From the NCBI GenBank assembly GCA_030737875.1, contig CM060926.1:164931579-164995578 (forward strand): DNA of 64,000 bases. The letters are read 5' to 3'. This document shows, piece after piece, positions 36,401 through 49,296 of this stretch. Position 1 is the stretch's first letter. Each line of letters begins with the position of its first letter. The stretch is from Allium sativum. Lineage: Eukaryota > Streptophyta > Magnoliopsida > Asparagales > Amaryllidaceae. The translations under genes were made by a program, and so were the position numbers. Below the pieces are notes generated by a model that did no database searches, was not told the origin of the DNA, and was given only the letters and a program-made list of their open reading frames with translations.

Positions 36401-39400
36401 CATATTTCTGAAAAATCTCGAAATGTTCATACAATCTTAGGTATAAATGCAAACTTGATAAATACACCCCTCATAAACATATGCGCTCATGCTTCAGACA
36501 TACAAAACATAGTATCACCTGCACTATGTATGTATGCATGAACAAATGGATGCACAATTCACATATCCCCCTAGTAGGCAAGAGTTGTCCATATACGTAG
36601 CATAAACGCATGGGGAAAAACAAAAATAGAAAGAAATAATTAGGCTAAAATCAAAAGAAACAACAACTAGAAAGCATAAGAAAGTCAGGCACCCATAAAA
36701 ATAGCAGCTTATACACATGTAAAGGAACGTCACAAGCATGAGGAAAATACACTTGCACTAAAAACGAAAGCATATGCATCTAATACACACACATGTGTGT
36801 ATGGGCATGTGGGTGTGTAGGTCATTATACATGTATCTTTCTACATGTTTGACAGAACATGGCATATGATATTCTTGAAAGTTACATGCTTAATAGAACG
36901 ATGATATATTTATCATTTTTTAGAAGGTTTACAACTTAGAAGAAATACATGTTTCATTAGAGTAAAATATTTCTGTACTCATGCTAGAACTAAACAGTTT
37001 TTTATGAGTTGAAAAATGTGAGCTGAACTCAACAATAAAGAAAATTAGCTATATGTGGATATCACTTTCCTACTTTCATCGCACATACATGATAACATAA
37101 GAAATTACTCGAAAGGAATTCACATAAAAAGTACTAATTCCTAATTCCTAATTAAAAGTTAACAAATATATAATTTATATACTTCAGACAAGTTTCACAT
37201 TATTTTTACAGTATGTGGACTTGACATGATTTATATGCTATGTTGTGGGTTAAACACAATTGTAATCTTTATAATCAAGCATGCTACCTTTTTATGGGTC
37301 AATCTACTCACTGCAATCAACGTAGGTGAGTTGAAATGGTTTCTTGTTTATAAAATCTCTAGAAGCTCTTAGTTTAAATTTCAATCAAAACTCAAAACAA
37401 AATTAGCCTACTTCTTAATGCTGAAATATAAATGGCATATTGGGTACAATATACAAGGTTGACAAAACTGAAAATTATACCAATTCTCAACACTGAAATA
37501 GTGCTAGTTTGGTGCTGCTATACTCACGTAAACTGATAGACAATACTCTGGTTAAGAGTGCTGTTATTTATCCCATATTTTACACTTGATGTTATCCAGA
37601 AAAAAAAACACTCAAAGTTACACATATCCGTAAATCTCAATCAAACAAAAACCAACATGAACATTTTCAAACACTAAATTAACTACTTATCCCTAACGCG
37701 TCACCATAGAAAGTTCTAAAACAATCAAAGTTTTTAACAGTATCTGATTAAAATAGGCAAACCAAAATCAGACTGAAATAGAAAAGTCATACCAATTTAG
37801 GGTTTCGCCTAGAAATCTCAAACAATAGCTATCCGATTGAAATTACTAAGGACTACGAAGAGGGCTTTACGCGACAATGAAAATGGAGAGCATTAGCACA
37901 AGATCAGAGATTTTCGCTGGCCTCCACGATGTTGTTAAGTGGAGTACGAAGGAGTTGATGATGATACAAGGAAAGTTAATCGGTGCGATGAAATTTGTTC
38001 GGTAGAGCGATTTGGGGGAAAGGGAACCAAGGTTAAAAAATTCTAAGTATGAGGCGAGAGGAATAGATAATCAGAAGTTACGCTTATTTTGGACCACACA
38101 GACTATTTCTTCTTAGGCGGGAAAGTGAAATATTTTTTGCCGCATTTATATTATGAGTGAAAACACCTTTGCTTGCATTTGCGAAGAAATGCCACTGATT
38201 TTTGCAACAAAAAAAAAAATCAATTTTCTTGTAGTGGAAGGGAGGTGAATAGGGTTTATTGTAGTTTTGCGGAATATAAAAGTTATCACAGCACAGATCA
38301 CAATAGAATAAATAAATGCAGAAAATAAATGACACAAAATTTACCTAGCTTTAGCAAACCCCTGCCTACTGCTGCATTCCCCAAGGTTTCTTACTAAGTA
38401 TTAAAACAATATCCCGCATACAACACCTGTACACTCGCGGCCCCTCGCTATAGTTCTAATCCTACGCTAAAAACCCTGTACTGATCTAGTACCCCGAGAT
38501 TAGATTTTCCATAACTATAAATCTTATAACTGGACTACCTAGTTTACATAAAACTAGAAAACTACATATCGGTTACAAAAATGGAACAACTTAAAAATAA
38601 AACAACTCAAAAATGAAAAAGACAAAAACCTCTTTTAAAACAAAGTTAAATAAAATGAGCCGGCCCTCTTTTCTTTTGCTATGTCATTTGAGACATATCG
38701 GCTCCTTTTTATTCAATGGCCACTGAATAAGAAATTAGGGTTTTTTCCCTCCTTCCAAATAGTGACTTCAATACTCTCTGATTGAAATTGATTCTTTGAT
38801 GGTTTATGATGATTGTCCTCTGGCCAGAGATTTGGTGTTGCTTTTAGATTGAAACACTGAACTATTGTGATTACTCCGAATTTTGTTTCAATGATAATTT
38901 CTTGATTGGTTGTTTGTTTCGATTCGTGCCAGTGATGAACTGGTGATCTATTTACAGGGTTTGAAACCCTTAGGTTGTCTGATTTCTCCCATTGATTTGG
39001 TGATTTGAAATTTTCATTCTTGCGTGATTAACTGGTTTGGTATTTCAGGAGATTTTGAAATGGTCCCTTCCAAAAATAAATGATTTAATTACTCGTCATA
39101 TATAGAAATTTGTGGAATATCCATCTTGCTGAAAACATTTTTGGAAATTTTGATTTATTTCTTGTCATTTATAAATTCTCCTCGTGATGAATTCTTCAAA
39201 CCAAGAAACTTTGAAATTGAAAAAAAAAACTTGTGAAATTTTCTATTTTCTAGAATTTGTTCTTACAATATAAAAGATGGAATTCATTTAATTCAAAGTC
39301 GATTTGAAACATATTTCAATTCTGGGAGTTTTGAAATATTATCATACCAAATATATTTTTCTAGTTGTGGAAAGCTTAAAATTTCTTTCAACCTGCTTCT

Positions 39401-40267
39401 TGATTGTGTACTATTGCACCATGTACACTGAGAAATCTTCCAATTTTGCACAGCCTTGTGTGATAAATCTTACTACCTTGCTTGCACACTTTCGTGCGCC
39501 TTGTCTCACTTGACTTGATCCTTATATAACCCTGAAATGTGAGTTTACTTACATGTGTTACTCTCTTGCCATGTATGTGTGAACTCAACATATCCATGCA
39601 CACATTATTCAGACGCACACACACACTCATATATATATATATATACGTATATATATATATATGTATATATATAATATTTATGGATATATCTGATGTTGTG
39701 ATGAGTCATCCATTTGCATGCCACTGTGACTTGTTCATGCACTATATTGCTGTGTTCAACCTCTTTTGAATGAATTATTGTCATGACATTTGTACTACTT
39801 CACATTTGCTGACCCATTTTTGTACCAAATTCTATTGTATACTTAAACTCGACTGTGCCATGTCATTGTTGTGTAGTTGCTGAGTTCGTAGCTATGTGTG
39901 CCTTGCATGTGAGTTGTTATTGTTGGTTGATATTTGCTCGAGCCAATTGGTATGTTATATACATGTTGCCATGCGCCACTTTGCTGTGAGTTTGTGCACT
40001 TGTGTCCATGAGCTTTGTTGTCATTCACCTGATTTGACTTTGGGTTTTGAAGATATTTTGTAAACGTGAAAGATGTTCATGCTAAGCTTTAAATCGAGCC
40101 TGTGCAAGTTTGATATTGTTTTTGCTCATGCATTTGAGGTTGTCCATATTCTTGTGTTGGCATTTGTGGTTCATTGCTTGGTGCTGCTATACACACACAC
40201 ATGTATATATATACATTGATGTGCATACATATATATATATATACATATATATTATGTTGATTGCCAC

Positions 40268-40996
40268 TAGGGCTGTCAATGGGTCATGTCGGGTCGGGTT
40301 GATTTATAAACGGGTCAGGTTAACCTGTTAACTAAACGTGTCATTTTTTCCCAACCCTAACCCGACCCATTTAGAAACAGGTTGACTCGACCCGACCGAT
40401 GTAACCCGTTTAATTAACCGGTCGTGTCGGGTTGGGCCAGATTTACCCGTTTGACCTATTAGCAAATACTGCCCATTAATATAAATGGCAAAAGAACCAA
40501 ATCACTAATAGGAAGCAAGTTCCAAAATCACCAATATGTAGTAAGCTGCAAAATCGCCAATAAGCATCACGTATATAAAGCATGAAATCACCATAACCTA
40601 AAATCAAACTTCTTACATAAGAATATATGAGCATACTGCATAAATAAAAGACTAACAGTTTGGAAGAGATACAGTTGTTATAAGTAAAATATAACTAATA
40701 ACATACAAAAATAAATTAGTAAAATATAATATCTTAGACAAGAATATATGTGCACACTATTTACTGCATACATAAAAGACCAACACTAATAGCATACATA
40801 AAAGACTAATGGAAGAGATACATCATGTAATCGGGTTTGGTGGGTCAAAATCGGGTTAGCGGTCAACCCTAAACCCACCTGTCTATAAATGGGTCAAATT
40901 CGGGTTGACCCGAAAATGACCCGCCAACTAAACGGTTTAGGTTAATCTGCTAATTTCCGTGCGGGTTTCCGGTCGTGTAGGAAATTGATAGCCCTA
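40268..40996. mobile_element. Non-autonomous hAT-like element
   Basis: The terminal inverted repeats TAGGGCTGTCAAT and ATTGATAGCCCTA match the usual plant hAT ends. The flanks ATTGCCAC (40260-40267) and CTTGGCAT (40997-41004) resemble a degraded 8-bp target duplication. Subterminal regions are packed with GGGTCGGGTT / AACCCGACCC words in both orientations, and the middle is AT-rich. At 729 bp with no transposase, it depends on an autonomous hAT. It is inserted in the solo LTR. Confidence 0.8.
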
Positions 40997-42379
40997 CTTG
41001 GCATCCCCATTTTCCATTTGCCACAGTGTTCCTGAAATTTTTTGTGCCTTGCTAATTTTCCTTTTTGCGTCTTTGTTATATCTGCCAGTTTTTTTGCATA
41101 CTCTTGTGCGCTTCATTGCTGAATCTGCATGTGTACTTATGCTTTGAATCTGAAAATTTGTTGGACCTGCCTTTGTCTCCACTTGTGTATTTGACTTTAT
41201 TGGCATTTGGAATTTTGTCACTTCCTTCAAGGTTGAACTTCTACACTAGTTTGAGCATGCTTGAGTGTGATCTTGAATCTTCCTTGTGCATTTGCACCAT
41301 GTTGCCTGGGTGCCTTATCACTATATCCAGGTATGCTTGGTGATTGTCCATTTCATGCAAGCATGCTTGCTGTTTTGTACTTGATAAGCCATGCCATGTC
41401 TTTCTTGTGCCTTCTTCTTTGAGCCTTGTTTCACCATGTCTAGACCGTTTGAATATGGCTTAAACTATTATCCTATGTTGTTCAAGAGGCTTGAATCACT
41501 TTTTGATGAGTTGTATTGCCACGTGCATGTTTAACAATTCCCCTGCACATTATCAATATACATGCGTATATACATACACATGTATGTGTATACATGTATT
41601 GTGCATGTACAATTATATTTTCTACTTACATTAGCAGACCACTATACGATGTGTCGTGGCGGGTCAAGATCTGTAGACCACAAAGGTGAGTTGAGGCTAG
41701 TCTTGATCAATAGAGCATTATAGCTGTGTTGAGGCTGATCTGCAGGCACTAGTTATTCAGTCTACCTTGTGGTATTTATAGTGAATCACTATGAATATCA
41801 CAAGCAGTTTGGACTCATATAAATGTATATACATATCAGACCATTTCTAGAAATATGATGATTAACACACCAAGATTCTGAGGTAAATAAAATTTAAATA
41901 AATTTGTACTTGTCAACAAATAATTCTATTTTTTCTAGTTTACTGTGTGTTTTTGTGATAAGTATGCAGGTGACTGAATTGGATAGAAGAAATTAAAGAC
42001 TCAGTGTGTGTCAGAGTGAATTGAGTGAAATGTAGCGAGGAAAACTATATATATGAAACTGTATGTGACATTGAGAGAAATCTGAGTGAATTGAGTGTTG
42101 TAGTGAGGAATGAATGTAAATGTGAATTGAATGAATTATATCATAGTGGAATATAAAATAGTGGAGTTAGAAATATGTACCAATTCAAATGTTGAAATAA
42201 AATATTTATTTGAATAAAAACACTATTTGAATATTAAATTCTGTGCAATAGCATTTTATTCAAAATAAATATTTCTATATGAGATGAAATATATAACAAT
42301 ACAATTACAAACACATTTATTATAATATATACATTTGTTATCATCAAACAAAAATCATATTGTTATATTCAACACAAGT

Positions 42380-42641
42380 TAAGTGAAAAAGATTAGATAA
42401 TGCGCATGAAAATTGAGCTCCCACGTAAGTCGATAACATAATGGTAAAAGATTGAATTTATGAGGAAAGCCCTAAAACGTGTACGGTTGTGATATAAAGG
42501 AAATGGGATGGAAAGGAGAAAGTCTTGGTTTCTTGCAAATAAAAAATGACGTAAGTTATAATTGTGAAAAGGGATGAAAATCTATTGCATTGCTTCATGA
42601 GGAAGTAAGATACTATTGAATATAAACTTTTAGGAACATGA
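42380..42641. other. Short spacer between solo LTR and Tat-like element
   Basis: AT-rich sequence with no recognised feature, the continuation of the pre-insertion DNA that ends at 18658 on the other side. The last five bases, CATGA (42637-42641), are the expected target duplication of the element starting at 42642. Confidence 0.5.
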
Positions 42642-43862
42642 TGTTTACTCCAAAAATGGGCAAACACCAAAAGTGCAAGAATTAGATCTCAGAAAAATGA
42701 AAGAGTGGAGCCATAAAACGATTGAAATGTAAGTAAAAGACATAAGGTTTATAGTGGTTCAATCCAATGAGGATTTACATCCACTTTCATGAAGGAATTC
42801 ATTATCAATATGAAGATTACAAGATCATATCCTCTCATACAACATTATCACTCTCTCACATACATGAATCATACTCAAATTCCTTAGAAATGATGAGGAA
42901 AGATGTTGATCCGAGATGATTTGGTGGAAAATGGTGGAGAATTAATAGGATTCCTTTCTAAGTGCAAGCCTTTTCGATATTGTTTTTAAGTCGCATGTTC
43001 TTTTGATGCTTTTGATGGAGATTAGGATCCATGAATCTATCTTCTCTCTTTGGAGTTGGATGGATGTTACAAAGGTTTGAAGAATATTTTGGCAGCACTT
43101 TGTGGCCTTGAGATTCGATCCCCTTGAGTGAAGAAGTGCGGGGGGTATTTATAGGAGATTTCTGGACCAAATGGTAGTTTCGTAATTATATGAAAGACGC
43201 GCCATAACTCATGTCGCTGCCGATATGACTTGATCCCTTGTTAAAACTCATGTCGCTAACAACATGGCTTACGTCGCATGATGGATTAACCTTTCGGTGC
43301 CTTGTACTTGCGATACGACATGATCTTCCTTGGTATGACTCAAACCGTTTGGCTGACAGATGGATACGACATGGATGGATCACGACATGGCTTAATTTCA
43401 GGTAGTGGCTTACCCTTTCGGTCGTGGAACGATATGGGGTTAGGATGGCATGGCCCATTGCGGTATAATCTTATACCTTATGGCGCCTTAGGCTCATGGC
43501 ACGTCATAACGTGATGTTGTATGACGACTTATCTTAGCTTTATCACCATGAGTGAGGCGTGGCATGTCTTCAAAGCGGCTTATCCATATTGCTATACGAC
43601 ATATAATGTTACGACTTAGTTCTCTTGCGGCACGATTCATGGCGTTTTTTGGTACTGATTCATGGTGTGGAGATCATTGCGACTCATCTCCATGTCGTTA
43701 TACTAGTCTGTAATTGCATACGAGGCTGATATGACTAATTCTTGTTGCTTGGAATGACTTGGTACGGTGCGACATGGCATTACGATTAAACACTCTTCTT
43801 TTCGTCATGGTTTCAACGACTTGGCTGACCCGAGATGACTCGACCCTTCTTATGAGTTTACA
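42642..43862 (-). repeat. 3' LTR of the Tat-like element
   Basis: Runs from TGTTTACTCC to GAGTTTACA (1,221 bp). It matches 52883-53384 over its first 500 bp, with GAAGAAGTGCGGGGGG here against GAAGAAGTGCAGGG at the point where the other copy is interrupted. The remaining 700 bp is dense in ATGTCG and CGACAT words. Confidence 0.85.
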
Positions 43863-45475
43863 TTTGCCCCTCGAAGTCCGTGTTATTGAACATAGCATGG
43901 GCTTCGAATCATGATATTCCCGATCCCTCTTTATGTGCTTTTAGCTAAGTCGTTAACTGCTTTTGTGAAGGAATTAGGTCACCCTCAAATTCATGCCGCA
44001 AAACACTATGTCGTGACGACTTGCTTTGATCTCTTTATGTCGCACGAGATTGTCCAACCTGTCTTGGGCTTTTAACTTGAGCCAAACTCGGCCCAGTTAT
44101 GCCGGGCTTTCTTATATTACTTCTAACCCGCACTCTCATTCCTATTCCTCCTTTCTTTTCTGAAGCTTTTACCCGTTAATGGCGGATTGAGTTGGAGCAT
44201 TATCATCTCCTCTCTCGTAGACAACCTGTCCAAGCAAGCCGACACCCTCATCTCATCATCGCAACTGATTTCCAACTTACTCCAACAAGCTCCATCAATC
44301 CAATTCGGCATTCAAATTCCCAACTTTGAAGAATTCTTCCTTGGCAATCGTCCAGAGACCTTTTTTTTGCAAGTAATTTTAGCTTGAAATCCCTTTCTTA
44401 TTTCTTTGATTGATGATTCATGTATAGAATTCTAGGGTTTTTTGCTTTCTTTCGATAAAATCTTTGCGAATTGAATTTGATTGTTTTTATACCATCGAGG
44501 TGTTTGCGAGTCAAAAACGAACTGGAATGAATTGGATAACCCGTGCATGGTTGCTTTGGAATTTTTGATTTCCGTTTTCAAACCCCAACTTCTATTTTGT
44601 TCGTGCGATTTGTGTATTATGTCGTTTCAGTGACATGAGCCTTATGTCGTGCCTGCGCAACATAACTTTAATGCCAGTAAAATGTCTCGCTTTGGTTTCT
44701 GGTACCATGATGATTATATAAACTGTCTTTGGAGTTTTTTTTATATATATTGCACACCAGTTTCTTGTTAAATTACTTGAATCACGAACCCTTCATTGCT
44801 TTTATCACGACTGTTGTATAACTCCTTTCTTTGTTGTTCCAAAGCAAACTTGCAACATGCTCCAAATTGTGCTTATTTGACAATACCTTCATTAATTCAT
44901 GTAAGAATTCATATCGCTAGATGTGTGTAAGTTATCAACTCATAATCATAATTTTAAGTCGTTTGGGGTGACACGTCGTATGAATGACTTTAGTCTTGGA
45001 ATTACTTTAATCGAGTTGATCTTTTTCGATGACTTTGGGTTAAGGCTGTGAATTGGTGCTTATGCCCTTGTTCCACCCAAACCATAATAGGATATAGGCC
45101 CTCAGTCACCTATGTCTTCATTGAATTTCCTCCTGCGACATGAGTTTTCTTTATCCCAAGTCGTTGAGAACGATTCACTATCCATAGGATGTAATAATGA
45201 TATGAACCTTAACTTGTCATGACGCTTGAGTACCTCCTTTTATTGTCTGGAATTCTGCGTTGACGTTGAACCGTTTTTAAGGTCTCATGTCGTAGCCCGA
45301 TATGGCACTTATGTCGTTGAACGACAGGGGACTTAGGTTGTAAACCGATGCGGGATTTTGGGTCTCATGTCATGGATCGACATGAGTCCTTCAACGTGAT
45401 AGCGACATGGGTGAGTTGTTATGTCGCTGCTATGACCTGAGTGGCCATACCATCACGACTTGTCCTTAATGTCGA
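43211..45475. repeat. Cluster of ATGTCG/CGACAT motifs upstream of the antisense ORF
   Basis: About nineteen exact ATGTCG or CGACAT words by hand count, for example at 43211, 43250, 43316, 43367, 43383, 43597, 43692, 43770, 44008 and 44037, and then again in 44610-45475, plus many one-base variants. Roughly one would be expected by chance on both strands of 2.3 kb. They lie in the 3' LTR and the region between it and the ORF starting at 45612. They are absent from the first 500 bp of the LTR. Confidence 0.75.
43863..43875 (-). promoter_or_regulatory. Polypurine tract of the Tat-like element
   Basis: Minus-strand CTTCGAGGGGCAAA immediately precedes the 3' LTR start TGTAAACTC. It supports the LTR boundary at 43862 and the minus orientation. 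Confidence 0.7.
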
Positions 45476-45611
45476 CGAATGCCCCATTCTGACGTCCATT
45501 ACCGTTGTTCTAATGCTTTGATGTGTGTGTTTATCACTTTTGTTTTAATGCCCCTATTCCTTAAATCTTGTTGCTAAAAAACTGAAATTTATTCAAGCAT
45601 ATTTGTGTAGA

Positions 45612-48600
45612 ATGACTACTGAAAAGCAAGTTAAATCCCAAAGTAAAGAAACCTTCTTGGCTCAAACCGACCCCTCTTTAAACAAGGCTTCTGAAACAGC
45701 CATAATTTCTAGTCAAGTTTCTGCCTCCCTTCCCTTGGACCTTCGCCCAATTAAATCCAGGGATCAAGAGAGACAATCTACTACCCTAACTCAGGAGCAA
45801 TATGAATCATTGTGTGGTCATGCAATATTACCAGAAGACGGTGTTTTTGCTGACAACCCTCCTACTGGATACGTTGCTGTGAACAAACTAATGCTAGCAA
45901 CTGGTGCTATTCCCCCGTTTATCCCTTTTTTAGGACGAATCCTAAACTGTCTAGGCATCTCTCCTTTCCAACTCCATCCTAATGGTTACACTGTTCTGTT
46001 GGGCCTTTATGTACTTTTCATGGATACGACGAAGCAAGAGCCTACTTTTCAGGAACTTCGTTACCTGTGTTCTTTCAAAATTAGGAAGGACACTCCCTCC
46101 ATTATGCATGCCGAGGGTGCCAGAAATAAGAAGCTCATTCTCGAGTTACCGGAGAGTGTCTCAGGTTTCTTAAACCAATTCTTCTTCGTTAGATGCCCCG
46201 AATCATTTCGAGGGCAGTGGACTGACGGAGGTGTGTATGGTTCACTGAGTGGCTTTGATTTTATTTTCCTTTGAACTATGTGTTCTTATATTATTCTTCT
46301 TGCAATGCAGTACTTCCTTCTTTGATCAAGGACAACAAAGCGCCCTCCTCTCTCAAAGCCACATTTGAAACCCTGAAGGCTATTGATAAGGAGAAGAGAA
46401 GTAGGAAAGTCTTAGTCACTGATAATATTCTTCGCCAATACGAACTACTTCACCCTTTGATGAAGTTTTCATGCAAGGCTAGACCTTCTGCTCCTAAACC
46501 TTTCCCTGGAGAGTCGACCGTCAGTGGTCCTGATGACAGAAGTGAAATTCGGACCGATGAAATCCCCATCATTGATCCTTCTTTGAAAAGATGTTCAGGG
46601 CCTACTAGTGGAAGAAAGTTGCCCTCGTCAATAACTCTAAACAAGGATGACGATTTTGGTCGTCATAAGGACAAAGATTCCACAACATCGGTTGGACTGA
46701 CTGAGAGAGAAAACGCTTCTTCACATTCTAAGCCCGAATCGGATTCCGACCAAGCTGAGAGGGATAATAGGGAAGTAAATTCTTCCGAACCCGAGCATGG
46801 AATTGAACATGATAAGGATGATGTTATTGCATTAGAAAATGATCCGAATGTTGAGACCATAACTGGTAACCGTATTGTCGATAATGAAGTTGAGGAAGAT
46901 TCCGCAGGTACATTTGATAATTTGAGTGATCTCAACTATGCTAAGTATCTTAGTCGGGATGGTACAGTTACTCAGCCTCTCAACCCCCAAACCATAGAAC
47001 CTGGGCTTAGGGATGCAACTTCAACCGAGTTTGAAGGGCAACTTAAATCTTTAGGAATTCCCTTAGACTCAGGAGAAAAAACAGGCCTGTTAATAATAGT
47101 GTCTTTTACGAGATTTCCTTGTGTACTCTAATCCCTTTCCCGTTCTTGTATCTTGCCTTAGCATTTTTAAATACTTTGCGGTTCCAGATACCGAAAACTT
47201 ATTCATGTTTCATTTCATTTCAGGTTTAGATATGTACGGGAGACATCCATCGGGAATTAGGTCGGACTTCAGTAAGAGGAGCAAAGCCATCGATCCAAAG
47301 TTCTTATTACGATCTGATTCCCAACGATCATCTTATAACCAAAAGCAATCCCATCCTCCTCCGCCCTTGAAATATTCTTCTCACATTTCACATGCTTCAG
47401 ACTCTAACTTGACGGAGGAGCATAGAAAAAAGAAACATGAGGAAGAGGAGGAAGAGGCTAGAGGCTCCAATGGCTAAGAGAGGACACTTCTGATGACGGA
47501 GATTGAAGTAAGAAACAAGGAAGGGATGGCTCTTATAAACATTCCCGAGTTGAAAAGCTGCCTATCAAGCCCCGGCCTTCCTCATCTTCCGGCCCACCTA
47601 GTCCTTTCGTTGAGATTCATTCAATCATTAACAAACCTCACTATGATTCTGGTTCAATGAATATCTCTCTTTCTGAAAGGCTTCCAGGTTGGAATTTGAA
47701 ACGGCTTATTTTTGATTGTAGAGTAAGTCTAACTGATGCCGATGATTTGTCTGACGAAATAGAAGCTGTTATGAGCCAAACACATGTTCAGCTTGACAAA
47801 GTTAAGAGTCAACTTGAAGAAAAGTGGAACATCGTAAAAGGCAGTTCTTATAGGAAGCTGCGTGGTTGGGAAAAATTTGGCAATGACCTCCCAAAGCGCC
47901 ATGACTCCCACCTTACAAAAATTGCCGAGTTGGAAGGTGATAAAGCCAAATGGGAACAAGTTTTGGATGAGCGTGAAGCTTCCATTGCTATTCTTAATAA
48001 AAGAGTCGCCGAGTTAGAAGCATCAGATACTGAGATTAAGAACCTCCAAGAAGAACTTGAGGCTGCCAAGGAAAGGGAGAAAAACGTTACGATTACAAAA
48101 CGCAACGTTGATGCTGCACTAGCTGTAGAGAAAGATTTCTCCAAACAATATCGGGAGGATGCCATTGCTCTTCGTAAGGAAGTCAAATCTCTAAAGGATT
48201 CCAACCAAGTACTAATGGCAAGGGTCAAATCTCTTGAAAAAGAGAAAGCAACTGCGGATGAGGCTCATAAACAGGCTATGGACGAGGCTGATGACAACAT
48301 GTTCCGCTTTTATGTATACAGTGTCATGAGCCATGGGAGTTTACATTACTTAGGAGATAGTTTTGCGCGTACTTTGGCACTTGTTGGGAATGAGTACTTG
48401 AAATTAATGGTGGCAAAGAGAGTGAAGACGAACTTATCAATAAACTTCTAAATGAGCAGTCTAGAGAAGCTTTGGCAGAGGGAAAGGCAATATTAAAAGA
48501 AGAGAGGGACGATACTTCTAGTGAACAAGTTCAAACCCAGTCCAATGCCACCCATCCCACTGATGCCGCGACTCCTGAGGCTCCTGGTCCACAAATATTA

Positions 48601-49296
48601 GCCAACCCTGTTGACGTTTCCTTAAAGAAAGACGTCGTTGCTGAGGGAAATGCTAATATAGTGAACACTATTGAAGAGCCTGGCGAAGATGTCAATGCTG
48701 ATGACGACAATCCTGATCATTGGGAAATTGAGCACAGGGATCCCCCGGAGAATCTTCTAGATACGGGTAAAATTGAAGCCAACTATACCATGTTGTGTTT
48801 GGAGTCTATCTTTGATTCACCTGGGTCCCTTGCTTATTATGCTCAATGCTTTCATACTCTAAATTTAATTTCCCCTTTGTCATCTCCTACTATAGGAAAT
48901 GCAATAAGAACAGGAGCTACCAAGATTGACTCGCCTTTGACGAATTTCTCTCTTACTTCTGTCATTACTCCCCCTCCTCCTAGCGGTGCTTCCTTACCTA
49001 TTACAGCTCCTGGGTCACAGGATGCAAGGATCGGTGCTCTCATAGGTTTGGATGATGTTGATTATAGCCTTAGTGATGATGTTGAGGCTATCGAAGCGGA
49101 GGAAGGTTCCCAGGATGTTGTGAAGGGTAAGAAGAAGAAGACTGCCAAATCCTCATCGTCAAAGAAGAAAAAGAAGAAGACGGACACGAAATCTACCATC
49201 ACTTTATCTTCCCTGGAGGATCAGAGTAACGTGGAAGAAACTCCTCCTCCTTCAGCTACCGAACCTGCTTTGAGATCGAATGGCAGGAAGAAATGA
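45612..49296 (+). pseudogene. Antisense extra ORF of the Tat-like element (putative gypsy-type transposon protein), decayed
   Basis: The ATG at 45612 opens MTTEKQVKSQSKETFLAQTD. The first part contains PPTGYVAVNKLMLATGAIPP, IPFLGRILNCLGISPFQLHP and NGYTVLLGLYVLF, the pattern of the plant putative gypsy-type transposon domain (Pfam PF04195 type). An 80-bp intron with GTGTGT...GCAG (46231-46310) restores frame. A second discontinuity lies at about 47085-47223. A stop with frameshift near 47475-47512 and a frameshift near 48410 break the rest. Then come a long coiled coil (about 47760-48290), an acidic region, and a lysine-rich C-terminus (KGKKKKTAK, SSSKKKKKKT) that could be a nuclear signal. 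Such antisense extra ORFs are known in Tat-lineage elements; their function is not settled. Confidence 0.7.

Larger units (their letters stand above)
33430..37930 (-). pseudogene. Exon-intron remnants of an unrecognised gene inside the CACTA element
   Basis: On the minus strand several short open stretches are bounded by splice-like sites. A 5'-leader-like start lies at about 37930-37790. ILGRRDLFYLMPDAFKGLRK then LELLLVTSG ends at CAG|GTGAGT (34207-34200). DADSSESQVLLAVIVVRLAN ends at CAG|GTAGAA (about 33813). A last piece VPVVNNKAIEVSNG with a stop (about 33470-33430) follows TTTCAG. The pattern suggests a captured gene or the element's own decayed gene. I recognise no family. Exon edges are by eye only. 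Confidence 0.35.
18694..38236. mobile_element. Non-autonomous CACTA (En/Spm-type) transposon with nested LTR element
   Basis: Left end TACTACAAGAAAATTGATTT (18694) and right end AATCAATTTTCTTGTAGTG (38236) are inverted repeats of the CACTACAAGAAAA class, the first base being mutated on the left. Subterminal regions carry short CGCCACC and GCGCC motifs (18720-19075), typical of transposase-binding subterminal repeats. Without the 14 kb LTR insertion the element is about 5.5 kb. No TNP2-type transposase is visible. The 3-bp target duplication is not clear (GGG left, GAA right). Confidence 0.85.
18659..42374. mobile_element. Solo LTR of family A, 5-bp TSD CAAGT, opened by nested insertions
   Basis: Begins TGTAGGATCTAA at 18659 and ends ATATTCAACA at 42374, flanked by CAAGT at 18654-18658 and 42375-42379. 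Without the CACTA element (19.5 kb) and the hAT-like element (0.73 kb) it is about 3.4 kb. Its own sequence is 18659-18693, 38237-40267 and 40997-42374, and it matches family A copy 1 (1094-3932) in inverted orientation. No coding capacity is seen. One LTR with matching duplications and no internal region suggests a product of LTR-LTR recombination. Confidence 0.65.

Noticed and set aside
39539..39769. ORFs crossing (TA)n tracts near 39640 and 40200
   Set aside because: Made of microsatellite codons inside the solo LTR.
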